Assembly (NCBI RefSeq): GCF_003031675.1
Contig: NZ_PYWX01000061.1
Location: 124,001 to 188,000 of the forward strand
Source of the DNA: Pseudomonas palleroniana
GTDB lineage: Bacteria; Pseudomonadota; Gammaproteobacteria; Pseudomonadales; Pseudomonadaceae
DNA: 64,000 nucleotides
Reading direction: 5' to 3'
The notes below the pieces were generated by a model, which was given only the letters and a program-made list of their open reading frames with translations, made no database searches and was not told the DNA's origin. Shown piece by piece: positions 19,462 through 27,189 of this stretch. Numbering within the stretch: position 1 is the stretch's first letter; each line of letters begins with the position of its first letter. A program made the position numbers and the translations under genes.

Positions 19462-19494
19462 CGGTCATTAAACAGACATATATCAGGAATTAAA
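19462..19494 (+). promoter_or_regulatory. Pho box and promoter of pstS
   Basis: CGGTCATTAAACAGACAT at 19462-19479 matches 14 of 18 positions of the PhoB consensus CTGTCATAAAACTGTCAT. The 11-base PhoB periodicity continues into a third, weaker repeat at 19484 (CAGGAATTAAA). A TTAAAT-like -10 lies near 19490, about ten bases after the box, as usual for PhoB-activated promoters that lack a good -35. Confidence 0.75.
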
Positions 19495-19554
19495 TCGTCA
19501 CGTCTTAGACAGGTGGACCCTTCCACTTACCCCTTCCCGCGAGGTGTTGTCGTG

Positions 19555-20571
19555 ATGTTGCCGACTAAAAAAAGTCTGTCTGTTTTGTTGACCGCCCTGT
19601 GCCTGAGCGGCGTGGCCCACGCCACTGACGTGACCGGTGCCGGCTCAAGCTTCGTCTACCCGGTGCTGTCCAAGTGGTCCCAGGACTACAGCAAAACCTC
19701 CAGCAACCGTATCAACTATCAATCGATTGGCTCCGGTGGCGGCATTGCCCAGATCAAGGCAGCGACCGTCGACTTCGGTGCTTCCGACGCCCCGCTGTCG
19801 GCCGAAGATCTCAAAACCGCCGGCCTGGGCCAGTTCCCCAGCGTGATCGGCGGTATTGTCCCGGTCATGAACGTCGAAGGCCTGACGGCAGGGCAGCTGA
19901 AGCTCGACGGCGATACCCTGGCGAAAATTTTCCTCGGTGATATCAAGGCCTGGAACGACCCGGCCATCGCAGCGCTTAACCCCGGCGTGAAACTGCCAAG
20001 CGCAAACATCACCGTCGTGCACCGTTCCGACGGCTCCGGCACGTCGTACAACTTCACCAACTACCTGGCCAAAGTCAGCGACAGCTGGAAAACCAAAGTG
20101 GGTTTCGGCACCACCGTACCCTGGCCGGTCGGCGTTGGCGGCAAGGGCAACGAAGGCGTTTCGGCCTACGTGAAGCAGATCAAGAACTCGATCGGCTTTG
20201 TGGAATACGCCTACGCCCTGCAGAACAAGATGGCCTACGCCTCGCTGAAGAATGCTTCAGGCAAGTTCGTCGAACCTGACGCCAAGGCGTTCCAGGCCGC
20301 AGCCGATACCGCCGACTGGGCCGGCGCCAAGGACTTCAACCTGATCATGACCAACGCACCGGGCGAAGGCGCGTGGCCGATCACGGCCACCACCTGGATC
20401 ATCATGTACAAGCAGCCCAAGAATGCCGAGCAAAGCCAGGCAGCCTTCAACTTCTTCAAGTGGTCCCTGGAAAAAGGCCAGCAACAGGCCGCAGCGCTGG
20501 ATTACGTAGCACTGCCGTCCTCCCTGGTGACGCGAATCGAAGATTACTGGAAGTCTGACTTCACTCACTGA
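19555..20571 (+). CDS. pstS: Periplasmic phosphate-binding protein
   Basis: A 338-residue high-affinity phosphate receptor of the Pst ABC transporter. The signal peptide ends at VAHA (residue 23). The phosphate-binding loops are visible as GAGSSFVYP, DFGASDAPL and HRSDGSGTS. The ATG at 19555 is chosen for the signal peptide; GTG 19552 is adjacent and cannot be excluded. It lies 75 bases after a Pho box and leads pstSCAB. Confidence 0.94.
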   Translation: MLPTKKSLSVLLTALCLSGVAHATDVTGAGSSFVYPVLSKWSQDYSKTSSNRINYQSIGSGGGIAQIKAATVDFGASDAPLSAEDLKTAGLGQFPSVIGGIVPVMNVEGLTAGQLKLDGDTLAKIFLGDIKAWNDPAIAALNPGVKLPSANITVVHRSDGSGTSYNFTNYLAKVSDSWKTKVGFGTTVPWPVGVGGKGNEGVSAYVKQIKNSIGFVEYAYALQNKMAYASLKNASGKFVEPDAKAFQAAADTADWAGAKDFNLIMTNAPGEGAWPITATTWIIMYKQPKNAEQSQAAFNFFKWSLEKGQQQAAALDYVALPSSLVTRIEDYWKSDFTH

Positions 20572-20585
20572 TTCGCCCTGCAACC

Positions 20586-20620
20586 GCCTTCCTCGTTCAC
20601 TTGCGGTGATCGAGGAAGGC
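20586..20620 (+). promoter_or_regulatory. pstS-pstC intercistronic hairpin covering the pstC ribosome site
   Basis: GCCTTCCTCG pairs perfectly with CGAGGAAGGC across a 15-base loop. The right arm contains GAGGAAGG, the only good Shine-Dalgarno sequence near the pstC start. The hairpin would both protect the 3' end of pstS mRNA and lower pstC translation, fitting the need for far more PstS than channel subunits. Confidence 0.65.
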
Positions 20621-20621
20621 G

Positions 20622-21632
20622 GTGAGTACATCTGATATGAACGACACGGTCCAACCCCTGGTTATGCCTACTCACGCGAGCGACACACGGGGCGACAGCC
20701 GCGCCGCCCGCGATCAACGCCACGACCTGTGGTTCAAGCGCTCGATGTTTGGCGCAGCCATGCTGGTGTTGGTGTTGCTGGGCGCCATTGCAGCCTCCAC
20801 GCTCTGGGGCGGAGGCTTGGCGTTCAAGACCTTCGGTTTCGATTTCCTTACCAGCACCGAGTGGGATGCCGTCAATAACCACTTTGGTGCCGTGGTGCCG
20901 ATTTATGGCACGCTGGTCACCTCGTTCCTGGCTTTGCTGATCGCTGTTCCGGTGAGTTTCGGCATTGCGATTTTTCTCACAGAGGTCGCGCCGCCCTGGC
21001 TGAAGATGCCGGTGGCATCGGCCATCGAATTACTGGCGGGTATACCTTCGATCATCTATGGCATGTGGGGCCTGTTCGTGTTTGGGCCCTTTATGGCCGA
21101 ACATCTCTCGCCGCTGATCAACGACTACCTGGGTGCCCTGCCCTTTGTCGGCTCGCTGTTCCAGGGCCCGCCACTGGGGATCGGCATGCTGACCGCCGGC
21201 ATCGTGCTGGCGGTGATGATCATGCCGTTTATCACGTCGGTGATGCATGAAGTGTTTCGCAGCGTGCCCACGCAATTGAAAGAATCGGCCTACGCCTTGG
21301 GCAGCACCACTTGGGAAGTGGTGTGGGACATCGTCCTGCCCTATACGCGCTCGGCAGTGGTCGGCGGCATCTTCCTCGGCCTGGGCCGCGCCCTTGGCGA
21401 GACCATGGCCGTCACCTTCGTACTGGGCAACGCGCAACAGTTTTCCGCCTCACTGTTGATGCCCAGCAGTTCGATTGCGTCGGTGATCGCCAATGAATTC
21501 AGCGAGGCCTACACCGACCTGCACCGTTCCGCGCTGATCGCCCTGGGCTTCCTGCTGTTTATCGCGACCTTCGTCGTGCTGGCGGCGGCGCGCTTGCTGC
21601 TGATGCGCCTGTCACGCAAGGAGGGCCTATGA
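20622..21632 (+). CDS. pstC: Phosphate ABC transporter permease PstC, compact type
   Basis: A 336-residue inner-membrane permease with about six membrane helices. The EAA-type loop lies near STTWEVVWDIVLPYTRSAVVGG. It has the short E. coli-like length rather than the roughly 680 residues of the PstC in the main Pseudomonas pstSCAB-phoU locus. The start is GTG at 20622 or ATG at 20637; the Shine-Dalgarno sequence lies within the hairpin before it. The stop overlaps the pstA start (ATGA). Confidence 0.92.
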   Translation: MSTSDMNDTVQPLVMPTHASDTRGDSRAARDQRHDLWFKRSMFGAAMLVLVLLGAIAASTLWGGGLAFKTFGFDFLTSTEWDAVNNHFGAVVPIYGTLVTSFLALLIAVPVSFGIAIFLTEVAPPWLKMPVASAIELLAGIPSIIYGMWGLFVFGPFMAEHLSPLINDYLGALPFVGSLFQGPPLGIGMLTAGIVLAVMIMPFITSVMHEVFRSVPTQLKESAYALGSTTWEVVWDIVLPYTRSAVVGGIFLGLGRALGETMAVTFVLGNAQQFSASLLMPSSSIASVIANEFSEAYTDLHRSALIALGFLLFIATFVVLAAARLLLMRLSRKEGL

Positions 21633-22501
21633 ACACCAACGAACGCCTGTATCGCAGACGTGCACTGAAAAACGCTGTGGCCATGTTCCTCAGCTGCGGC
21701 GCGACAGCCTTCGGTTTGCTGTGGCTGGCGTGGATTCTGCTGACCACCGTCATCAATGGCTTCCAGGCCCTCAACCTGCGCCTGTTTACCCAGATGACGC
21801 CACCGCCCGGTACTGAAGGCGGCTTGGCCAACGCGTTTTACGGCAGCGCACTGATGTCCGGGATTGCCTTGCTGATCGGCACCCCCATCGGGTTGATGGC
21901 GGGCATCTGGCTGGCGGAATTCGCACGGCATTCGCGCCTGGGCACCACGGTGCGCTTTATCAACGACATCCTGCTGTCGGCCCCGTCCATCGTACTGGGG
22001 TTGTTTGTCTATACCGCCGTTATTCTGCCGCTGAACCAACTGAGCCATCACCAACTGGGGTTTTCCGCGATCGCCGGTGCCTTGGCCCTGGCACTGCTGG
22101 TGATTCCAGTGGTGGTGCGCACCACCGATGAAATGCTTCAGTTGCAACCCTCGACCCTGCGCGAAGCGGCCCTGGCGCTCGGTGTGCCGCAGTGGAAGTT
22201 GACACTGCAGATCGTGTTGCGAGCGGCCAAGGCCGGTGTCGTCACCGGCATCCTGCTCGCCCTGGCCCGGATCACCGGGGAAACCGCGCCCCTGCTATTC
22301 ACCGCCTTCGGCAACCAGTTCTGGAGCAGCAACCTGCTCAAGCCGATCGCCAGCGTCCCGGTGGTTATCTTCCAGTACGCCATGAGCCCATTCGACGACT
22401 GGCACTCACTCGCCTGGGCCGGCGCCCTGGTCCTGACGCTGTTCGTGCTGGTACTCAGCCTGATATCTCGCCTGATTCTTTTACGCAATAGGTCCCACTG
22501 A
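21629..22501 (+). CDS. pstA: Phosphate ABC transporter permease PstA, compact type
   Basis: This 290-residue permease pairs with PstC to form the phosphate channel. About six membrane helices are visible, with an EAA-like loop at REAALALGVPQWKLTLQIVL. Like PstC it is the compact form; the PstA of the main Pseudomonas locus is much longer. It overlaps pstC by four bases and pstB by one base (TGATG), so the three genes are translationally coupled. Confidence 0.93.
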   Translation: MNTNERLYRRRALKNAVAMFLSCGATAFGLLWLAWILLTTVINGFQALNLRLFTQMTPPPGTEGGLANAFYGSALMSGIALLIGTPIGLMAGIWLAEFARHSRLGTTVRFINDILLSAPSIVLGLFVYTAVILPLNQLSHHQLGFSAIAGALALALLVIPVVVRTTDEMLQLQPSTLREAALALGVPQWKLTLQIVLRAAKAGVVTGILLALARITGETAPLLFTAFGNQFWSSNLLKPIASVPVVIFQYAMSPFDDWHSLAWAGALVLTLFVLVLSLISRLILLRNRSH

Positions 22502-23280
22502 TGGACACCACCCGTATCGAACCCGAAAAAACCAAAATCCAAGTCCGCGGGCTGGAGTTTTTCTACAACCAGCAACGCTCCCTGAAATCCATCGACATGG
22601 ATATCCTGGAAAAACGCATCACCGCCATTATCGGTCCTTCGGGCTGCGGCAAATCCACGCTGTTGCGCGTGTTCAACCGCATCTACTCGATGTACCCCAA
22701 GCAGGAGGCCCGTGGCGAAGTGTTGCTCAATAACGAGAACATCCTCGCCCCCGGCTACTCGATGAACCGCCTGCGCAGTCACGTCGGCATGGTGTTCCAG
22801 AAACCCGTGCCCTTTCCGATGTCGATCTACGACAACATTGCCTACGCCGTACGCCACCACGAAAAGCTCTCACGGCGGGAAATGGATGAACGCGTCGAGC
22901 AGGCCCTGCGCGGCGGCGCCCTGTGGGATGAAGTGAAGGACAAACTCAACCAAAGCGCACAAAGCCTCTCCGGCGGCCAGCAACAGCGGTTGTGCATCGC
23001 CCGCACCATCGCGCTGCGCCCGCAGGTATTGCTGCTGGACGAGCCCACTTCGGCACTCGACCCGATCTCCACCGGGCGCATCGAGCAACTGATCACCGAA
23101 CTGAAGACCCAATACACAGTGATCATCGTGACCCACAACATGCAGCAAGCGGCGCGGGTGTCGGACAACACCGCGTTCATGTTCATGGGGGAATTGATTG
23201 AGTATGGCAATACCGATGAAATCTTCACCAAGCCCAGGATGAAGCAGACGGAGGACTATATTACCGGGCGGTTTGGCTGA
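22501..23280 (+). CDS. pstB: Phosphate ABC transporter ATP-binding protein
   Basis: A 259-residue ATPase that powers phosphate uptake. Walker A GPSGCGKST is at 45-53, the ABC signature LSGGQQQR starts at 156, and Walker B LLLDEP has the catalytic Asp180-Glu181 pair. It is the last gene of this cluster. No phoU follows, in contrast to the canonical pstSCAB-phoU operon; a terminator and then tRNA-Lys on the other strand come next. Confidence 0.96.
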   Translation: MDTTRIEPEKTKIQVRGLEFFYNQQRSLKSIDMDILEKRITAIIGPSGCGKSTLLRVFNRIYSMYPKQEARGEVLLNNENILAPGYSMNRLRSHVGMVFQKPVPFPMSIYDNIAYAVRHHEKLSRREMDERVEQALRGGALWDEVKDKLNQSAQSLSGGQQQRLCIARTIALRPQVLLLDEPTSALDPISTGRIEQLITELKTQYTVIIVTHNMQQAARVSDNTAFMFMGELIEYGNTDEIFTKPRMKQTEDYITGRFG

Positions 23281-23288
23281 AACCCTGC

Positions 23289-23315
23289 GCGCCGCCCATT
23301 GCAGGCGGCGCTTAT
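23289..23315 (+). terminator. Probable terminator after pstB
   Basis: GCGCCGCC and GGCGGCGC form an 8-bp GC-only stem with a seven-base loop, nine bases after the pstB stop, followed by the weak tract TTATT. Confidence 0.6.
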
Positions 23316-23324
23316 TCACAAGGC

Positions 23325-23370
23325 AAAAAAAAACCCGGAAATCCTCACTTTCGTGGGCCTTCCGGATTTT
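23325..23370 (-). terminator. Terminator of tRNA-Lys
   Basis: Read on the minus strand, AATCCGGAA pairs with TTCCGGGTT around an inner CCCAC/GTG hairpin, followed by nine T. It lies 16 bases beyond the tRNA 3' end. Confidence 0.85.
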
Positions 23371-23385
23371 CTAAACCGCCAAATA

Positions 23386-23461
23386 TGGTGGGTCGTGTGG
23401 GATTCGAACCTACGACCAATTGGTTAAAAGCCAACTGCTCTACCAACTGAGCTAACGACCC
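23386..23461 (-). tRNA. tRNA-Lys (anticodon TTT)
   Basis: The minus strand gives a 76-base tRNA with an acceptor stem starting GGGTCGT, D-arm GCTCAGTTGGTAGAGC, anticodon loop CTTTTAA (anticodon TTT), T-arm GTTCGAATC and an encoded CCA end. In P. aeruginosa the tRNA-Lys downstream of queE/queC is a known integration site for genomic islands. Here the flank beyond its 3' end carries pst and the TPS genes. I see no second copy of the 3' end in the window. Confidence 0.97.
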
Positions 23462-23478
23462 GCTGTGTGGTGGCGCGT

Positions 23479-23506
23479 ATAATACTGATTTTTAAGGACT
23501 ATTCAA
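23479..23506 (-). promoter_or_regulatory. Promoter of tRNA-Lys
   Basis: On the minus strand TTGAAT (complement of 23501-23506) and TATTAT (complement of 23479-23484) are separated by 16 bases and end 17 bases before the tRNA 5' end, a good sigma-70 layout. Confidence 0.7.
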
Positions 23507-23676
23507 CACTTTATTTAAAATAAATCAGAAATAATGCGTTGGGTGCGTAATTCCGGCCGTTTTGACGCCTTCCGCACGCCGTCGGCAGGCGTTCTATTCC
23601 CACAAGCATGGCCGGCATCATCAGGCCGGTAGCAGGATGACCGCGCCCTTTTTGTTAAGCAGAGCGACCAACCCTG

Positions 23677-24324
23677 TCAGCGACCTGGTTCGTCGTTCCA
23701 CAGGTATTTATGCAACTGCAACTGCAGGCGCACCGGCAGGTTATCGGCCACGACCCAGTCAGCCAGATCACGGGCGTTCAAGTCATGGTGGCTTGGCGAA
23801 AACAGCACCTCACCCGCCCGACGCTCCAGGCCGTATTGAATCAGCTTGGACGTCGCCCAGTCATAATCCTCACGGGAGCAGATCACGAACTTGACTTGAT
23901 CGTTAGGCGTCAGCAGGTCCATGTTCGCGTACAGGTTGCGGTGCGCTTCCTTGGAGCCTGGGGTCTTGAGATCGACCACACGGCTTACACGCGGGTCAAC
24001 GGCCGAGATATCCAGGGCGCCACTGGTCTCCAGCGAGACCTCGTAACCGGCGTCACATAGCTGCTTGAGCAAAGGGATAGCATTGGGTTGAGCCAGGGGC
24101 TCGCCACCCGTCACACAGACGTAGCGCGGCTTGAAACCCGCAACCTGCTCCAGGATGTCGGCCAGGGTGCGCACCGTGCCGCCACTGAAGGCGTAGGCGC
24201 TGTCGCAGTATTGGCAACGCAAAGGGCAGCCGGTCAGCCGTACAAATACGGTGGGCAGGCCAGCAGTTCGCGTTTCACCCTGCAAAGAGTAAAAGACTTC
24301 GGTAATGCGTAATGTGTCTTGCAT
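23677..24324 (-). CDS. queE: 7-carboxy-7-deazaguanine synthase
   Basis: A 215-residue radical SAM enzyme that makes 7-carboxy-7-deazaguanine for queuosine synthesis. The cluster motif CPLRCQYC gives Cys33, Cys37 and Cys40, and TVFVRLTGC and VCVTGGEPL are typical. ATG 24324 is preferred to an in-frame GTG nine bases upstream; neither has a strong ribosome site. In P. aeruginosa queC lies between queE and tRNA-Lys; here that gap is only about 150 bases beyond the tRNA promoter and has no queC. Confidence 0.93.
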   Translation of the reverse strand: MQDTLRITEVFYSLQGETRTAGLPTVFVRLTGCPLRCQYCDSAYAFSGGTVRTLADILEQVAGFKPRYVCVTGGEPLAQPNAIPLLKQLCDAGYEVSLETSGALDISAVDPRVSRVVDLKTPGSKEAHRNLYANMDLLTPNDQVKFVICSREDYDWATSKLIQYGLERRAGEVLFSPSHHDLNARDLADWVVADNLPVRLQLQLHKYLWNDEPGR

Positions 24325-24442
24325 AGTCGCCACGGGCGTAACAGCTAAACAGGCTGTCCGCCTCCGTCAGGCACTTCAAGGGATCGCGACAACGCGTCAA
24401 CCCCAGGAAGCGTGTTTCAATAAAAGGGCGTGGATTCTAACG

Positions 24443-24470
24443 AAAAAACCCGCGTCAGGCGCGGGTTTCT
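24443..24470 (-). terminator. Terminator after cpoB
   Basis: On the minus strand AAACCCGCG pairs with CGCGGGTTT around a five-base loop and is followed by a further T-run. It separates the tol-pal-cpoB transcript from queE. Confidence 0.85.
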
Positions 24471-24488
24471 TCTAAACGGCTGCATGGA

Positions 24489-25325
24489 TTACAAGCGTTG
24501 CAGATCCCGTTGGGCCAGCTGTGCGGCGGAAGTGCCCGGATACTGGGCAACCACCTGTTGCAGAATGCCCTTGACCTTGTCGGTATGACCCAGGCGGCGT
24601 TCTACGTCAGCCAGCTTGTACAGCGAATCCGGCACCTTGGCATGCTTGGGGTACAGTTGGCTGACCTTGGCAAATGCCTGGCCCGCTGCTTGTAAATCAC
24701 CCTTGGCCAGGTTGACCTCGCCCAGCCAGTATTGGGCATTGCCCGCGTATTGGCTGTTCGGATATTTGCGCAGGAATGCGGTAAAGGCCTGGCTGGCCTT
24801 ATCGAAATCCTTGGCCTTGATCAGGTCGAAGGCTGCATCGTAATACAGCTTTTCCTTCGTCGGATCACCCGGTTCACTGCTGGCGGCAGGGGCTTGGCTG
24901 GCAGCCGCGGCCCCTGCTGCTGCACCACCGGCGGCAGCGCTTGGCGCGCCACCGGTAGAAGAATTGTCAGGAGTAGCGGCTGGTGTAGCGCCGGCTCCAA
25001 TGCGTCGATCAAGATCCTGGTAACGCTCCAGGCCTTCTTGCTTCAGCTGGTTCACTTGGTTTTGCAGTACTTCAATGGCGCCTTGTTGCTGCGCAATTTG
25101 ATCCTGCATGCGTTGCAGCTGGTTGAACAGTTCGCCCTGTGCCGAGGGGGCGGACGTAGCCGCTCCCCCAGCATAGGCGCCGTTCGTGCCATAACCTGCC
25201 GGCGGATAACTGCTCCCGCTATTGTTATAGCCAGAGTTGCTATCTTCCACAGGAACCGCAGCCCACACCGCAAGCGGCGCGAGGCTGAGAGCCAATACAG
25301 TCAGAGCACGACGGCACGTTCGCAT
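24489..25325 (-). CDS. cpoB: Cell division coordinator CpoB (YbgF)
   Basis: A 278-residue periplasmic protein that links the Tol-Pal machine with peptidoglycan synthesis at the septum. The signal peptide ends at VWA (residue 22). A Gln-rich coiled coil for trimerisation runs from about 65 to 105, followed by an Ala/Gly/Ser-rich linker (about 110-150) and three TPR repeats to the end (YYDAAFDLIKAKDFDKA and so on). It starts six bases after pal. Confidence 0.94.
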   Translation of the reverse strand: MRTCRRALTVLALSLAPLAVWAAVPVEDSNSGYNNSGSSYPPAGYGTNGAYAGGAATSAPSAQGELFNQLQRMQDQIAQQQGAIEVLQNQVNQLKQEGLERYQDLDRRIGAGATPAATPDNSSTGGAPSAAAGGAAAGAAAASQAPAASSEPGDPTKEKLYYDAAFDLIKAKDFDKASQAFTAFLRKYPNSQYAGNAQYWLGEVNLAKGDLQAAGQAFAKVSQLYPKHAKVPDSLYKLADVERRLGHTDKVKGILQQVVAQYPGTSAAQLAQRDLQRL

Positions 25326-25331
25326 GACGAA

Positions 25332-25832
25332 TTACTTACGCAGTTCGACGCGACGGTTTTGAGCCCAGGACTGCTCGTCGTGGCCAGTAGCAACTGGACG
25401 CTCTTTACCGTAGGAAACCAGTTCCAGTTGGCCTGGAGCAACACCTTGCAGTACCAGGTAGCGCTGAACGGCTTTCGCACGACGCTCGCCCAGTGCCATG
25501 TTGTACTCACGAGTACCACGTTCGTCAGTGTTACCTTCCAGAACAACGCGAGCGCCGTTAGCTTTCAGGTCCTTGGCGTGAACGTCCAGAGCGCGCATGG
25601 CTTCTGGCTTCAGGTCAGAACTGTCGTATTCGAAGTAGAAAGTGGTGATGGCGCGCAGAGCAGCTTCTTCGCTCAGGGAGCCGTCAACTGCACCAGTGTT
25701 AGCGCCGTAACCAGCGTTTGGATCAACAGCTGCGCCTTCACCGGCATTGTCGCCGCCTTTAGACGAGCAACCAACGGCTACGGACAGAGCCAGAGCCAGA
25801 GCAGCAAACTTACCAAACTTCAGCATTTCCAT
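25332..25832 (-). CDS. pal: Peptidoglycan-associated lipoprotein Pal (OprL)
   Basis: A 166-residue outer-membrane lipoprotein whose OmpA-like domain binds peptidoglycan and TolB. The lipidated cysteine is Cys22 in SVAVGCSS. The peptidoglycan motif is seen in LEGNTDERGTREYNMALGERRA. ATG 25832 has an AGGAG site nine bases upstream; the open frame extends further but without a start signal. It lies between tolB and cpoB, as in other gammaproteobacteria. Confidence 0.97.
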   Translation of the reverse strand: MEMLKFGKFAALALALSVAVGCSSKGGDNAGEGAAVDPNAGYGANTGAVDGSLSEEAALRAITTFYFEYDSSDLKPEAMRALDVHAKDLKANGARVVLEGNTDERGTREYNMALGERRAKAVQRYLVLQGVAPGQLELVSYGKERPVATGHDEQSWAQNRRVELRK

Positions 25833-25887
25833 CGTGAAACTCCTAATGAACCCCAGTGTGTTAAGCAAATCTTTTTGTAGCGCCGCG

Positions 25888-27189
25888 TCAGTTCAGGTAA
25901 GGGGACCAGGATGGTTCTCTGACTTCGCCTTGTGCGGTAGGAAGCGGGAGCCTTACACGTCCATTAATGGACACGAGCATCAAGACTCCCCGGCCCTGCT
26001 GGCGGGTGGCGTAGATTACCATGGTGCCGTTGGGCGCAACAGTGGCTGACTCATCAAGGTTGGTATCTGTAAGGATTTTTACGGTTCCGCGCTGCAAATC
26101 CTGGGCCGCAACCCGGAAATTAGTGAAACCATCCTGACGGTGAATCATCACCAACGTCTTTTCATCGGCCGAAAGCTTAGGGTTGGCGTTGTAGTTACCG
26201 ATAAAAGTAACGCGCTCTGCACCCCCGCCATTCACGTTCGCCTTATAGACCTGTGGCTTGCCGCCACGGTCGGAGGTGAAGTAGATGGTCGAACCATCCT
26301 TGCCCCAGAACGGTTCGGTGTTGATGCCAGGGCCTGCGGTCACGCGATTGATCTGGCGCGAAGCCATGTTCATCACGTAGATGTCCGGGTTACCGTCCTT
26401 GGACAGTACGAACGCCAGGCGCGAACCATCCGGCGACCAGGCCGGGGCACCGTTGAGGCCTTCAAAGTTGGTGATCTGCTCACGACGGCCAGTATCGATG
26501 TGCTGGACGAAGATACGCGGACGTTTCTGTTCAAACGACACATAGGCAATACGCTTGCCGTCCGGCGCAAAACGCGGCGACAGGATTGGCTCACGCGATT
26601 GCAGCAAGGTCACGGCGCGAGCACCGTCGTAGTCCGAACGCTGCAAGGTATAACGGGTGTTGTCTACCGAGAAACGCTCTGCGGTTACGTACAGCAGGCG
26701 TGTCGAGAAAGCACCTTTGATACCGGTGAGCTTTTCAAACGACTGGTCCGAGATGTAGTGAGCCATGTCACGCAGTTGTTCGGCGGTGCCCGAAACGCTG
26801 CCGGTCAGGACCTGCTGCTCAGTGGCCACGTTGAACAATGCGTACTGGATCTGCAGGCGACCGCCGGCCGGCGTGATGCTGCCGACCATCAGGTACTGGG
26901 CGCCCACGGCCTTCCAGTCGCGGAAGATGACTTCGCTGGCCTGGGTCGGCTGGCTGATCATGTTGCCTTTCGGAATCGGTGCGTAGTAACCGGAATTGCG
27001 CAGGTCGTCGCTGACGATCTGGGCCATGTCGTCCGGCAATACGCTGCCGCCCTGCCAGCCAAACGGTACCACCGCGATCGGAGTGGCCCGATCGCTACCG
27101 CTGGTGACCAGGATGTTCTTTTCATCCGCCGCCGCTATCCCTGCCATACAGCAAATAACGACAAGCATTCCTCGAAGAAGGTTTCTCAC
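25888..27189 (-). CDS. tolB: Tol-Pal periplasmic protein TolB
   Basis: A 433-residue periplasmic six-bladed beta-propeller with an N-terminal domain, which couples TolA to Pal. The signal peptide ends at IAAA (residue 21). Repeated propeller phrases such as PAWSPDGSRLAFV and SPRFAPDGKRIAYVS are clear. The GTG start overlaps the tolA stop by four bases (GTGA), indicating translational coupling. Confidence 0.96.
   Translation of the reverse strand: MRNLLRGMLVVICCMAGIAAADEKNILVTSGSDRATPIAVVPFGWQGGSVLPDDMAQIVSDDLRNSGYYAPIPKGNMISQPTQASEVIFRDWKAVGAQYLMVGSITPAGGRLQIQYALFNVATEQQVLTGSVSGTAEQLRDMAHYISDQSFEKLTGIKGAFSTRLLYVTAERFSVDNTRYTLQRSDYDGARAVTLLQSREPILSPRFAPDGKRIAYVSFEQKRPRIFVQHIDTGRREQITNFEGLNGAPAWSPDGSRLAFVLSKDGNPDIYVMNMASRQINRVTAGPGINTEPFWGKDGSTIYFTSDRGGKPQVYKANVNGGGAERVTFIGNYNANPKLSADEKTLVMIHRQDGFTNFRVAAQDLQRGTVKILTDTNLDESATVAPNGTMVIYATRQQGRGVLMLVSINGRVRLPLPTAQGEVREPSWSPYLN

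Noticed and set aside
23386..23461. attL/attR pair flanking an integrated island at tRNA-Lys
   Set aside because: No second copy of the tRNA 3' end and no integrase gene was seen in the window.
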